Both the position numbers and the translations under genes were made by a program. Below, one piece after another: positions 1-10,000 of a DNA stretch of 45,712 nucleotides (its first letter is position 1; each line of letters starts with the position of its first letter). Source of the stretch: DATJFH01 sp035495815 (lineage in GTDB: Bacteria > Acidobacteriota > Terriglobia > Bryobacterales > Bryobacteraceae); assembly GCA_035495815.1 (NCBI GenBank), contig DATJFH010000154.1, positions 1 to 45,712 on the forward strand. Reading direction: 5' to 3'. Under the pieces are notes generated by a model that made no database searches, had not been told where the DNA came from, and was given only the letters and a program-made list of their open reading frames with translations.

Positions 1-2
1 TC

Positions 3-908
3 GTCGTCGGGCGACGAGGCGATCGGCTGGAAGACCGCCGGGTGGCCGAGCTTCCGGAGCTCCTCGCGCCGGGTGATCTGCTGGTCGCGAACGACACGCG
101 GGTCATGCCGGCCCGCCTCGAAGCGCGGCGGGAGACGGGGGGCCGGATCGAGCTCCTGGTGCTCGCGCCCGGACCCGGGCCGGTGGAGGTGATGCTCAAG
201 CCGTCTCGGCGGTTGCGAGCGGGAGAGCGGCTCTTTCTCGCCAACGGTGCCCAGGTCCTGCTGCTGTGCGACCCCGTCGACGGCGTCGCGCGGGCGGAGT
301 TCCCGGGCGGCGATCCGCTCGCGGCGCTCGAGCTCCTCGGGACGGTCCCTTTGCCGCCGTATCTCGGACGAGCGGCCGGGCCCGCCGACCGGGAGCGCTA
401 CCAGACGGTCTTCGCTCGCGTAAAGGGATCGGTGGCCGCGCCCACGGCGGGTCTGCATTTTACTCCGGAGATCCTGGAGGAATGCCGGCGGGCGGGCGCG
501 GAAATCGCCTACGTGACGCTCCACGTGGGTCTTGGGACCTTTCAGCCGATCCATACGGAACAGATCACGCGTCATCATCTGCACGCCGAGCGGTACGAGA
601 TTACGCCTGACAACCGGGCGAAGATTGAGGCTGCGGCGAGACGTGTTGCCGTCGGGACCACCAGCGTGCGGACGCTCGAGAGCATGGCTCGCGGCGGAGT
701 GGGCGGAGAGACCGATCTGTTTATCTATCCCGGCTTCGAATTTCAGTCCGTCGGCGCCATCCTGACCAACTTTCATCTGCCGAAGACCAGCCTGCTGCTG
801 CTGGTGTGCGCCTTCGGCGGCAGGGAGTTTGTCCTCGACGCCTACCGGCACGCGGTGGCGCAGCGCTATCGATTCTATTCGTACGGGGACTGCATGTTGA
901 TTGTCTGA
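3..908 (+). CDS. queA: S-adenosylmethionine:tRNA ribosyltransferase-isomerase QueA, 5'-truncated
   Basis: QueA transfers and isomerises the ribosyl moiety of AdoMet onto 7-aminomethyl-7-deazaguanine in tRNA, giving epoxyqueuosine at the wobble position; it is cytosolic. The frame is open to the window edge and reads through a family-typical N-terminal segment ending in PGDLLVANDTRVMPARL. Further family signatures are AAPTAGLHFT, THVGLGTF-like YVTLHVGLGTFQPI, and the C-terminal TNFHLPKTSLLLLVCAFGG. About 301 residues are visible; the family is usually near 340, so roughly 40 N-terminal residues lie outside the window. It converges on the next gene with only 8 bp between the stop codons. The identification is firm; the true start is not visible. 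Confidence 0.96.
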   Translation, partial: VVGRRGDRLEDRRVAELPELLAPGDLLVANDTRVMPARLEARRETGGRIELLVLAPGPGPVEVMLKPSRRLRAGERLFLANGAQVLLLCDPVDGVARAEFPGGDPLAALELLGTVPLPPYLGRAAGPADRERYQTVFARVKGSVAAPTAGLHFTPEILEECRRAGAEIAYVTLHVGLGTFQPIHTEQITRHHLHAERYEITPDNRAKIEAAARRVAVGTTSVRTLESMARGGVGGETDLFIYPGFEFQSVGAILTNFHLPKTSLLLLVCAFGGREFVLDAYRHAVAQRYRFYSYGDCMLIV

Positions 909-920
909 GACTGCGCTCAG
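905..920. terminator. Small inverted repeat between convergent stop codons
   Basis: Arms CTGAG (905-909) and CTCAG (916-920) enclose a 6-nt loop, followed by TTT on the plus strand. The queA stop (906-908) lies in the left arm and the stop of the convergent gene (917-919) in the right arm. The stem is only 5 bp, so a role as a weak bidirectional terminator is a guess. Confidence 0.25.
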
Positions 921-1849
921 TTTCCGGTGATCTCGAAAGCAACCTCGCCGGTGTAAAGGATCGGCGCCGTCGTGATGAACGCCTGCGCCCTGTAGCGGCC
1001 GGCCGGCAGATTGGTCAGCGGAGCGGTCAGGCCAAATGTATGCTCACCAGGCCCGAACGTCTCGTCCCGGACGATCAGCGCGAAGGCTCTGCCGGCCGAC
1101 CATGCGAAAACCACGTCGCCCTTTTCGTTGTACATTTTCAGATCGAAAGTCTGTCCGCTGGGAAAATGCAGGAGCACCGGCTGCGAGGTAGTGTTCCGCA
1201 GCGTCAATCGCGCATCGAGGACGCCTCCGACCGGATAACTGGGCGCATTCAATGCGACCGTAAACGAAATTTCCGGACTGGCGGCGGTCCCCCGCCCGGC
1301 GCGATAGTAGACCAGCTCGTAAAGGCGGGGCCCCGCGAAACTGGTCTCCTCGTGAACAATCAGTCCGATGTCCGGCGCGTAGAGCTGCCGGGTTGCGCCC
1401 GCGTCCGCGCAAGGTCCCTGGAAAGCAGCCTGTACCACATTTGCAAATTCTCCGGCTGGAACATTAGTTGTGGCGTTCCGCGAAACGATTGTTCCGGATG
1501 TACTACATGAGTCGATTCCCGACGGAAACGTCGAGCCCTCGGCAAATCCCAGCGAAAGCCAGGGTTTTTCGACGCCGGACTGCCGGTCGAGCGCCACCAG
1601 GGCGCTGTTGCCTGTATCCCGCAGCAGAAGCGCTTGCCCGAAGTAGCGGACGTCGAAATACTCCTGTCCACCGACGGTTTGCTTGCCCTCCACCGAAATG
1701 GAGCGGAACTCGTCGGATACCGGGATGCGGCCCTGTTTGAGCCGGTAGAGCCAGGAGTCGCCGGCTTGTAGCGGAAAATAACTTCCGGTCTGCGCGAAGA
1801 GAGCGCCCTCGAACAGAGCGGCGGCCACGCATGCGAGGAGCATTTTCAT
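917..1849 (-). CDS. Secreted protein with C-terminal BsuPI-like domain
   Basis: A predicted exported protein of 310 residues with no known enzymatic role. A signal peptide occupies about residues 1-20 (MKMLLACVAAALFEGALFAQ). The middle section resembles secreted proteins beginning YFPLQAGDSWLYR, a pattern common in bacterial extracytoplasmic proteins. Residues about 195-305 match the BsuPI (intracellular proteinase inhibitor) beta-sandwich pattern: LRNTTSQPVLLHFPSGQ-FD, then VFAWSAGRAF, then a PGEH and LPAGRYRAQA ending. The ATG at 1849 was chosen because AAAGG lies about 6 nt upstream; a GTG at 1864 is in frame. It lies 49 bp after the oxidase gene on the same strand and may be its last cistron. 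Despite the domain name, protease inhibition is unproven here. Confidence 0.75.
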   Translation of the reverse strand: MKMLLACVAAALFEGALFAQTGSYFPLQAGDSWLYRLKQGRIPVSDEFRSISVEGKQTVGGQEYFDVRYFGQALLLRDTGNSALVALDRQSGVEKPWLSLGFAEGSTFPSGIDSCSTSGTIVSRNATTNVPAGEFANVVQAAFQGPCADAGATRQLYAPDIGLIVHEETSFAGPRLYELVYYRAGRGTAASPEISFTVALNAPSYPVGGVLDARLTLRNTTSQPVLLHFPSGQTFDLKMYNEKGDVVFAWSAGRAFALIVRDETFGPGEHTFGLTAPLTNLPAGRYRAQAFITTAPILYTGEVAFEITGN

Positions 1850-1898
1850 GATTGCCTTTATCACCGTCCGATCTAAAAATTAGATGCGCCGGCGGACT

Positions 1899-4787
1899 TC
1901 AGGTTTCGGAAATCAGGCTTCGGATCAGAACCGCGGGATGGACCGCTTTCACCTTGCCCAGCTCCGCCACCTGGTGACGGCAGCTCGTGCCGGGCGCGAC
2001 CAGCGCATCGGCCGTGCTCATCGTCTTCACGGCCGGCAGCAGCTTGCGATTGGCAATCGCCTCGGACACCTCATAGTGATTGCGGGTGTAGCCGAACGAG
2101 CCCGCCATGCCGCAGCAGCCGGCGTCGAGGTCCACCACCTTCGACTGCGGAATGCGCGACAGCAGAGCGACCGTCGCCGGCAGCAGGCCCATCGATTTCT
2201 GATGGCAATGCCCATGCAGCAGGATCTTAGCCGGACCCGCCCGCAGCGGCAGGTCCAGCGTGGCGGCGAACTCGTCGAATAGCTGGCAGGCCTGGGCTAC
2301 GGCACGCGCCTTCTGCTGCGCATCGCCACGGAGAAGGGAGGGTGCGTCCTCTTTCACCGCCGACAGGCAGCTCGGCTCGAGAAACAGAATCCTGCCGCCG
2401 CGGCTGGCAATCGGGAACAGTCCATCAACCACTTTTGCGGCCTGCGCGCGCGCGGCGGCCAGCAGGCCTTTCGAGATCAGCGGACGGCCGCAGCAGTCGG
2501 GCCTGACGACGTCCACCTGACAGCCTCCAATCTCCAGAACCTCCAGCGCCGCGATGCCGATCTCGGGGTCGTAATGATTGGTGAACGTGTCATTGAACAG
2601 CGCAACCTCGCGGGTTCCGGCTGCGCGCGCTCTCCCGGCCAGGCGGCGCTCGAAGGTATCCCGCTTCCAGACGGGAAGGCTCCGGCGCGGGTCGATATCG
2701 AGCAGCTTCCCGTTAAGCCACCGGACCGGCGAACTGGCGGCCAGCCAGTTGGAAAACGGCGCGAAGCGGCTGCCCCACACGGCGGCGCGATGCACATTGC
2801 CCAGGGCGCGCGCCTGGAGCGGCGTGCCGTGTCTGCCCAAATAGTCTGCCAGGAACTCGCTCTTGAAGCGGGCCATGTCCACGCCGACGGGGCATTCGGA
2901 TTTGCAGGCGCGGCACTCCAGGCACAGATCGAGCGCCTGGTAGACGCCGTCGTCGCCGAGGCCCGCTTCGCCCAAAGCGCCGGTCATCGCGAGACGCAGC
3001 ACGTTGGCCCGGCCGCGCGTCGAATGCGATTCTTCCCGCGTCGCCATATACGAGGGGCACATCGTGCCGGCCAGCTTCTTCCGGCAGGCGCCGACGCCGC
3101 TGCACATCTCCACCGCTCCGGCCAGGCCGCCGAACTCCGAGTAGTCGAACCAGGATTCCGGATTGGGAGTCCTGTAGCCGGCGCCGAAGCGCAGGTTGGC
3201 GGTCAGCGGCGGCGAATCCACAATCTTGCCGGGGTTGAATATTCCCTGCGGATCGAACGTGCGTTTGATCTCGCGGAACGCCTCGTAAAGCGCGGGGCCG
3301 AACATCTGCCGCATGAACGGGCTGCGCACGAAGCCGTCGCCGTGCTCGCCCGACAGGGCGCCGCCGAATTCGAGCACCAGGCCGGCCACCTCCTGCGCGA
3401 TCGCCTCGAACTGGCGAATGCCGCGATCCGTCTTGAGATCGATCACCGGACGCACGTGCAGGCAGCCAACCGAAGCATGCGCGTAGACGCCGGCCGTGGT
3501 TTCGTGACGATGAATGATTTGCAGAAAGCGCTCGATGAAATCGCGCAGCTTTTCCGGCGCAACCGCGGTGTCCTCGACGAACGACACCGATTTGGCGTCG
3601 CCCTTCATCGCCGTAGAGAGTCCGAGCGCTGCTTCGCGCAAGCTCCAGATGCGGGCCTGCGATGCCAAGTCCAGTTCGGAGTGATAGGCGTAGCCGAGGC
3701 CGCGGGAACGCAGGTCCTCTTCGAGCGCGGCCAGGCGCGGCGGCAGGTCTTCGGGACGGTCGGCGTAGAATTCGACGCACAAGGTTGCCCCCGGGTCGCC
3801 CGCGATGTACGTCTGGCGGATACGGTCGAGGCCGGCGTTCTGGCGCGTGAAGTCGAGAATGGATTTGTCCATCACCTCGACCGCCGACGGCTTGTGCCGC
3901 AGGATGACCGGCGTGGCGGCCAGAGATTCCAGCAGCTCGGCAAACGGAATGACCATCACGGCTTTCGCTTTCGGAAGCGGCACCAGGCGCAGCTTGGCTT
4001 CGAGCACGATGCCGAGCGTGCCTTCCGAGCCCACCATGATTTTCGCCAGGTTGACGGGGCGCGCCGGGTTCGAGAATTCGTCCAGGTTGTAGCCGCCGAC
4101 GCGGCGCAGAATCTTGGGATAGCGGCGGTCGATCTCGGCGGCGTGTGTTTCGGCGAGCCGAAGCACGGCGGCGTAGCAGGCGGCTTCGAGCGTCCCGCCG
4201 GACGGAATCTCACTGCGCGGGATCTCGCGAAAATGCGCCACGCTGCCGTCCGCGAGGGCGACTACCTGCTCCAGCACGTGATCGATGGTCTTGCCATAAA
4301 GCACGCTGCGCGCGCCGCTCGAATTGTTGGCCATCATGCCGCCGATGGTGGCGCGGCTGGCGGTGGAGATATCGGGCGCGAAGCGCATGCCGATCGAGGC
4401 GAGCCTCGCGTTCAACTCGTCCAGCACGATGCCCGGCTCGACGCGCACCCAGCGCTCCTGCTCGTTGATCTCGAGGACGCGGTTGTAATACTTCGACGTG
4501 TCGATCTGCAGCCCGTGCCCGACCGACTGGCCGCCCTGCGACGTGCCGCCGCCGCGCATCGTGATGGGGCAGCCGTGGCGGCGGCAGATCTCGAGCGCGC
4601 GAACGATGTCCTCGCGATTTTTCGGCACGACGACGCCGGCCGGCTCGATCTGGTACACGCTGGCGACGGTCGAGTAGAGCGCGCGCGAGATTTTATCGAC
4701 GCGCACTTCCCCTTCGATGCGGCTCCGGAGATCGCGCTCGAGCGCGTCCACCGCGACCGGCGGGGGAGCGACCTGGACCAGGCTCAT
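1899..4787 (-). CDS. FAD-binding oxidase fused to Fe-S cluster CCG-domain subunit (D-2-hydroxyacid dehydrogenase type)
   Basis: This 962-residue fusion has the architecture of YdiJ/D-2-hydroxyacid (lactate, glycolate, hydroxyglutarate) dehydrogenases. FAD domain: PP-loop RGGGTSQGGQSVG at about 78-90, then the FAD-linked oxidase C-terminal domain with SGEHGDG. The Fe-S part has Cys562 and neighbours (CSGVGAC), a ferredoxin-like CLECRACKSEC (Cys622, 625, 628, 632), and two CCG motifs (CCGRP at 765, CCGMAG at 891). It probably oxidises a 2-hydroxyacid and passes electrons to a quinone or carrier; the substrate cannot be read from sequence. The start at 4787 overlaps the aminotransferase stop as ATGA, implying translational coupling. 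The upstream extension of the frame runs through the aminotransferase gene and was rejected. Confidence 0.9.
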   Translation of the reverse strand: MSLVQVAPPPVAVDALERDLRSRIEGEVRVDKISRALYSTVASVYQIEPAGVVVPKNREDIVRALEICRRHGCPITMRGGGTSQGGQSVGHGLQIDTSKYYNRVLEINEQERWVRVEPGIVLDELNARLASIGMRFAPDISTASRATIGGMMANNSSGARSVLYGKTIDHVLEQVVALADGSVAHFREIPRSEIPSGGTLEAACYAAVLRLAETHAAEIDRRYPKILRRVGGYNLDEFSNPARPVNLAKIMVGSEGTLGIVLEAKLRLVPLPKAKAVMVIPFAELLESLAATPVILRHKPSAVEVMDKSILDFTRQNAGLDRIRQTYIAGDPGATLCVEFYADRPEDLPPRLAALEEDLRSRGLGYAYHSELDLASQARIWSLREAALGLSTAMKGDAKSVSFVEDTAVAPEKLRDFIERFLQIIHRHETTAGVYAHASVGCLHVRPVIDLKTDRGIRQFEAIAQEVAGLVLEFGGALSGEHGDGFVRSPFMRQMFGPALYEAFREIKRTFDPQGIFNPGKIVDSPPLTANLRFGAGYRTPNPESWFDYSEFGGLAGAVEMCSGVGACRKKLAGTMCPSYMATREESHSTRGRANVLRLAMTGALGEAGLGDDGVYQALDLCLECRACKSECPVGVDMARFKSEFLADYLGRHGTPLQARALGNVHRAAVWGSRFAPFSNWLAASSPVRWLNGKLLDIDPRRSLPVWKRDTFERRLAGRARAAGTREVALFNDTFTNHYDPEIGIAALEVLEIGGCQVDVVRPDCCGRPLISKGLLAAARAQAAKVVDGLFPIASRGGRILFLEPSCLSAVKEDAPSLLRGDAQQKARAVAQACQLFDEFAATLDLPLRAGPAKILLHGHCHQKSMGLLPATVALLSRIPQSKVVDLDAGCCGMAGSFGYTRNHYEVSEAIANRKLLPAVKTMSTADALVAPGTSCRHQVAELGKVKAVHPAVLIRSLISET

Positions 4788-5989
4788 CCGGCGGACTCCG
4801 CGATCTGGACCAGTCCTGCGCGAAGACGGTCGAGCCCGCGCTCGAGCGTATCGCCGCCGCTGGCGAAGGAGACACGCAGGGTGCCCTCGCCGGCCGGCCC
4901 GTAGGCGCTGCCGTGGACCACGACGACGGAGTGATCGTGAAGCAGCCGCCGCCGGATTTCGGCGGACGGGATACCCAGCTCGCGCGCGTCCGCCATGGCG
5001 AAGAAGCCGCCCTCGGGCGCCAGGACGCGGACGCCGGGAATGCCGTCCAGCCTTTCCAGCACGCGGGCGCGGCGGCGCGCATATTCGGCGCGCATCCCGG
5101 CGACGCAGTCCTGGGGGCCGGCGAGCGCCTCGGCGGCCGCGTCCTGAATGAAGGTGGCCGGACCGCGGCTCGATTGCTGGAGCACCAGCAGCATGGAGGA
5201 GATTAAGGGCGCCGGACCGGCGCAATAACCGGCGCGCCAGCCGGTCATGGCGTAGGTCTTCGAGAGACTGTTGACCAGGATCGAGCGCTCTCGCAGCGCC
5301 GGCGAGACGGCCAGCGGCGAAAGGTGTGGGTGACCGTCATAGGTGATTGCCTCGTAAATCTCGTCGCTGATGAGGACCACGTTGCGGCGCTCGCAGAAGC
5401 GGGTAACGACGCCCAGCTCTTCGCGCGTCAGCACGGAGCCGGTGGGATTCCAGGGTGTGTTGAGAATGAGCGCTTTCACGGCCGGCGTCCAGGCGGCTTC
5501 GAGCGCCTCTTCGGACAGGACGAAACGGCCGCCGCGGATCTGCGCGGTCACCGGGCGGACGCGTCCACCGGCGAGCCGGACGGGCGACTGGTAGGCGTCG
5601 TAGATCGGGTCGGGGAGCAGGACTTCGGCGCCGTCGTCAAGCAGGGCGGTGAGCGCGGCGTAGATGCCGAAGGTGGCGCCGGTCGTGATCAGGATCCCGG
5701 AAGCGGGATCGTATTCGAGGTTGTTGTCGCGGCGCAATTTCAAGGCGACGGCTTCACGGAAATTCTTTTCGCCGCGGTTGTCCGGATAGCTCGTCCGGCC
5801 GTTGCGCAGGGCTCGGATGCAGGCTTCGGCGATGTGCGGCGGCGTAGGCAGATCCGGTTCGCCGCGCATGAGGGAGCTAAGGGTGCGGCCGGCCGCCTGG
5901 AGCTCTCGCACCTCGGCCAGGATGGCGTTCACCGCCGTGGGCTGCAAAGTCGCGAGGCGCGAGGAGCGTGGAATAGCGGAGGCCGGCAC
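4784..5989 (-). CDS. PLP-dependent class I aminotransferase
   Basis: A fold-type I aminotransferase of 401 residues, in the aspartate/aromatic aminotransferase family. Visible signatures are SLMRGEPDLPTPPHI near the N-terminus, the substrate/PLP segment NTPWNPTGSVLTREEL, SDEIYEAITYDG, and the PLP Schiff-base lysine in SLSKTYAMTGWRAGY (Lys244). The GTG at 5989 gives MPASAIPRSSRLATLQPTAV, which fits family N-termini; no ATG is available between the upstream stop and conserved sequence, and the ribosome binding site is weak. It lies 26 bp downstream of the radical SAM gene and overlaps the oxidase by ATGA. Amino-to-keto acid conversion next to a hydroxyacid oxidase suggests linked amino acid/hydroxyacid turnover, which is inference. 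Confidence 0.9.
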   Translation of the reverse strand: MPASAIPRSSRLATLQPTAVNAILAEVRELQAAGRTLSSLMRGEPDLPTPPHIAEACIRALRNGRTSYPDNRGEKNFREAVALKLRRDNNLEYDPASGILITTGATFGIYAALTALLDDGAEVLLPDPIYDAYQSPVRLAGGRVRPVTAQIRGGRFVLSEEALEAAWTPAVKALILNTPWNPTGSVLTREELGVVTRFCERRNVVLISDEIYEAITYDGHPHLSPLAVSPALRERSILVNSLSKTYAMTGWRAGYCAGPAPLISSMLLVLQQSSRGPATFIQDAAAEALAGPQDCVAGMRAEYARRRARVLERLDGIPGVRVLAPEGGFFAMADARELGIPSAEIRRRLLHDHSVVVVHGSAYGPAGEGTLRVSFASGGDTLERGLDRLRAGLVQIAESAG

Positions 5990-6015
5990 TCTTACGAGAA
6001 TAACAGGAGAGCGGC

Positions 6016-6978
6016 TCAGGGTTCCGGAAACAGCGCCAACTGTTCGCCGCCGGGCCAGATTTCGGGCGCATGGGAGGCGGGCGCCGGCGCGAGGCCGTGG
6101 CGTTCGCGGATCCGGCGGACACGGGCGCGGATGGTTTCGAGATAGGGCCCGCGCAGATACGCGCTCGCCTCGAAACGCTGCCGGTAACGGGAAAGCAGGT
6201 GCGGAAAGCTCTTTTCGAGGAAGGGAAAAAATATTTTCTGCGCGCACGGCATCAGGAACAGGACGCCCCCGCCGAAATATTGCGCTCCCGCCGCGGCGGC
6301 AGCAGACGCGAGCGGCTCCAGGTTCTCTTCACTGTCGGTGATCAGGGGCATGATCGGATTGGAGAAGACACCCACGCTCAGACCCGCCTCCGCCATGCGC
6401 CGCACCGCCTCCAGCCGCAGATCCGGCCGCGGCGCCCGTATTTCGATCAGACGCGCGAGGTCGCTGTCGAGCGTGGTGATCGTCATATTCACGTGGAGCT
6501 CGTTCTTGCGCTGAAGTTCGGCAAGCAGCGGCAAATCCCTCAATATCAGGTCGGATTTGGTGGTGATGGAGACGCTGCGTCCCTTCCCTTCGGCGAACAC
6601 TTCGAGGATGGCGCGGGTTTTACCGAAGCGGCGCTCGGCGGGCTGATAGGGGTCGGTCGCGGTGCCGATGGCGATCGACTGGCCGGGTAGAACTTTCCGC
6701 AGGTCGCGCCGGAGGAGCTCCGCCGTATGCGCCTTGGCGTAGATCTTGTCCTCGAATTTGCGGCCGTCCTCCATGCCCATGAATTCGTGCGTGTAGCGGG
6801 CGTAGCAGTAACGGCATCCGAATTCGCAGCCACGATAGGGATTGATCGCCCAGGCGAACGGCATTCCGGGCTTCGTCCGATTGAGGATGCTGCGGGCGGG
6901 TAGTTCGAGGTACTCCACCTGACGCTTGGATTCCAGAAGCTCGCTTTCCGCGGCCAGCTTTGCGATGCCGACGAGCAT
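6016..6978 (-). CDS. Radical SAM protein, SPL-like (Rv2578c-type) family
   Basis: A 320-residue radical SAM protein. The [4Fe-4S] triad is CEFGCRYC (Cys51, Cys55, Cys58; CX3CX2C), preceded by AINPYRGCEFG and followed by YARYTHEFMG, the pattern of the spore-photoproduct-lyase-like 'PA0069 family' whose reactions are largely unknown. Later signatures are GTATDPYQPAE, SITTKSDLILRDLPLL and HVNMTITTLDSDLARL. It is the first gene of a run with the aminotransferase and oxidase. A promoter with a -10 hexamer 6 nt before the ATG and no convincing ribosome binding site suggests a leaderless message. The specific reaction is not assignable. A DNA photoproduct repair role is possible by fold only. Confidence 0.88.
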   Translation of the reverse strand: MLVGIAKLAAESELLESKRQVEYLELPARSILNRTKPGMPFAWAINPYRGCEFGCRYCYARYTHEFMGMEDGRKFEDKIYAKAHTAELLRRDLRKVLPGQSIAIGTATDPYQPAERRFGKTRAILEVFAEGKGRSVSITTKSDLILRDLPLLAELQRKNELHVNMTITTLDSDLARLIEIRAPRPDLRLEAVRRMAEAGLSVGVFSNPIMPLITDSEENLEPLASAAAAAGAQYFGGGVLFLMPCAQKIFFPFLEKSFPHLLSRYRQRFEASAYLRGPYLETIRARVRRIRERHGLAPAPASHAPEIWPGGEQLALFPEP

Positions 6979-6984
6979 TTTTCT

Positions 6985-7013
6985 ATTTTCGCCTTTTATT
7001 CGCTCTTGGTCAA
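6985..7013 (-). promoter_or_regulatory. Predicted sigma70-type promoter for the radical SAM operon
   Basis: Reading the minus strand, -35 TTGACC (7013-7008) is followed by a 17-nt spacer and -10 GAAAAT (6990-6985); the ATG starts 6 nt later at 6978. Five of six and four of six positions match the consensus. Transcription would begin at or within a base or two of the start codon. Confidence 0.6.
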
Positions 7014-7050
7014 GTGGGGTGACCGGCTCCGGGAGCGTTGCTACGAGGAT

Positions 7051-10000
7051 TTAAAACGAGTATTTCAGGCCGAACTGAAGAATCCGGCCGTCGGCGGCGC
7101 TGACGATACGGCCGAACGCCGCCGGCGTATCAAGGTTGGTTCCGGGGTTGGAGAAGTTGGGCCGGTTGAAGGCGTTGAACATCTCCGTGCGGAACTGGAG
7201 GTTATGACTCTCCCGGAAGCCACGGAAGCGTTTGAAGACGCCTAGCGTCACGTCGATCGAGCCGGGCCCTCGAAGCTGTCCTTCGGCGCGGGGGGCATTG
7301 CCGAACTCGCCGATGCGGTTGGCCGCGAACGCCGAGGTATCGAAATAGCGGGCGGTGAATTCGGCTCGGGACCGGCCGCCTGCCAGCCGCGGGTCGCGCA
7401 GCCGATCGGCGCGATTCGGCTGTCCGCGCAGAGCCCGATCCTGGGATGTCGCGAATGTGAGCGGCCCTCCGCTGTACGCGGACCAGATGCCGTTCAACTC
7501 CCAACCGTGAAGCAAAGCGCGGCTCAACCCCCGCCGGGAGGAGGCGAAGGGGATCTGGTAGATCCACGAAGTTATGAACGCATGGGTACGGTCGTGGTCG
7601 GCGGGCGCCCATTCCAGGCGGCGGTTGTCCGGATTCGGCACACCGCCGTCGTTGGTCAAAACGCTGTTGAGATCGGTCAGCGTTTTGGAAAAGGTATACG
7701 AGGCGAGAATCGTCAGCCCGGCGGCAAATCGGCGGTCAAGGGACGCCTGAAGCGAGTGGTAGCTGGAGTTGACTACGGACTCGGCCAGGCTGAAGCGCGC
7801 GAAGTCCGGATACAGGGGCCGGCGGCTGTTGGTATTGGCCGCTGTCGACTGGCCGGGAATATAGATTGCCGGGTTGATGTCGTGGAGATAAGGTATGCGG
7901 GTACCTCGGGTGCCGGAGTAACTGACCGTGGTCAGGAAGTGTCCCGCGAACTCCCGCTGGATGCCGAGATTCCACTGCTGCATCATAGGTTCGCGATAGT
8001 TGGGTCCCATCGCGAAGCCGGCGATTTCCTTGTCGAACACCGCTCCGCTTTCGCGGTCGTAGGGGTGCGGCCGGCCTCCTGGATAGCCGGCCCAGGGATC
8101 GGCGAACGAAGGCGGGTTCTGCAAATCGATGATGCGGATGAAGGGCTGATAGATCTGAAGCTGCCCTAAGACGTTGGCCCAGGCCGGCGCGTAGTAAATC
8201 CCATAGCCTGTTCGAAGCACGGTCTTCTGATCGGCGGTGAGTGAGTAAGCCAGGCCCACTCGCGGCGCCCAGTAGTTTCGATTCCACTTATACCCCGCTT
8301 GGCCCAGTGTTTCGCCATTCATATCCTTGTCGCCGGGATAAAGGACTCCCGCCGGCGCGTTCGGATAAACCCGTGAGCGTTGGCCGGGACGGTAAAAAGA
8401 AGTCTGGTCCAGAGCCGATTTGGGCGGCAAGGGTATCTCGTAGCGCAAGCCGATGTTGAGGGTCAGGCGGCGGCCGGCCTTGAAGTCGTCCTGGAAATAG
8501 ACGGCGCTGTGAAGGCCGAGAGTACGATCGACAGCGGGGTTGCCCTGACGGAAGGTGCTGGGCCGGCCGAGGAAGTAGTCGGATAACCCCAGCCCGGAGT
8601 AGTTTCCGGTGAACGAATAAAGGCCGTGAGTACGTGAAACACTGTATCCTTCCTGGCGCGTGTGAAACGTATCGATGCCCATCATGAGGGTATGACGGCC
8701 GAGAATCCAGGCGAAGTCGTCACTCCAACTGAAAGTGGAGTAGTCGCGGAGTGTGGACAATTCCGTGGAGCCGGAGAAGGAGCCGGAGACGGCGATCGCC
8801 GGCACATTGGTGTTATACCGCGGATAATTCGCCGACCAGCCGAGCTCGCGCATTTCCGAATCGGAAAGCTTGGGGAGCAACTCGGCGTTGGAATAACTGC
8901 CATTGAAACCGAAACGCGCGGTATTGATCTTATTGGGCGAAACAGTCCACGTCCAACTCACACCGACGAAATCGGTATCGTTGACGCCAATCGAGGCTTG
9001 GAAAGCCGGGAGGTTTCCGGCGCTGGACGGGCCCGTGCGGCGGGTAATAAAAGACCGGGCGCTCAGTTGATGGCGGCTGCCGAGCGCCTGATCGACGCGG
9101 ATGAGAAAGCTGGTGGGATTGTTATCCGCCGGGCGCTGAAATTGATAGAGCCCGGATGCGTCAGGCGTGGTGGGGACGAACTTCCTGGCGTAATTGAGCG
9201 CGAGCTGATCCAACCGGCTTGCGGGGATGATATTCCCGGCGAACGGCTGGTTGCCGATCGGGTCCCGGATGACCCGGCCGGACTGTGAGAAGTCACCGCG
9301 GAGCTGGCGATCGGTGGGCACAAAGACATTGACCGGCGAGCTAAGCGGCTCCTTCTGTTGCTCGAAATTGACAAACCAGAAAGTTTTCTCGCGGCCGTCG
9401 TAAAGTTTGGGCACGAAAACGGGTCCGCCGGCGGCTACACCGTACTGATTGCGCTTGCGTTTACTGCGTGCGGGCTGGAAAAAGCTGCGGGCGTCGACCT
9501 TGTCATTGCGAAGAAACTCGTATAGAGCTCCGTGCAGGGCATTGGTGCCACTACGGGTCGAGACCTCGACAACGCCGGATGCCCAGCCGTAGCGGGCCGA
9601 TGGCACGCTGGTCTGGATGCTGAATTCCTGCACCGCGTCGGGGCTGGGACTCGGCAGGATCTGGCCGTAGGAGGTATTCACGTTAAGATTTCCATCGAGC
9701 CGGACGTTTGCCATGTTGGAATTCTGGCTACCGGTTCTTCCACCCCCTATATTGAAGCCGCCCGTTCCCGTGCCCGGCGCCAGACGCGCGAGCTGGTAGA
9801 CATCGCGGCCGTTCAAGGGAAGCTCGACAATGCGCTTGGAGTCGATCAGTTGCTGAATTGTGGCCGACTCGGTGGATACACGGGTGGCCTCGCCGCTGAC
9901 GCTGACTTGTTCCGTGACGGCTCCTACCTCCATGATGATGTTCAGAAGCACGTCGGAGTTGGTTGTCAGTAACAGGCCGGACTTCAGGTAAACCTTGAAA

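Noticed and set aside
2574..4904. 776-codon open frame opposite the FAD/Fe-S oxidase
   Set aside because: The minus-strand product carries complete FAD and Fe-S motifs, while this frame is Arg/Ala/Gly-rich with no recognisable motif; it is a GC-rich shadow.
4788..5225. N-terminal extension of the oxidase frame
   Set aside because: It lies inside the aminotransferase gene and is Arg/Pro-rich; the ATG at 4787 gives a family-like N-terminus and ATGA coupling.
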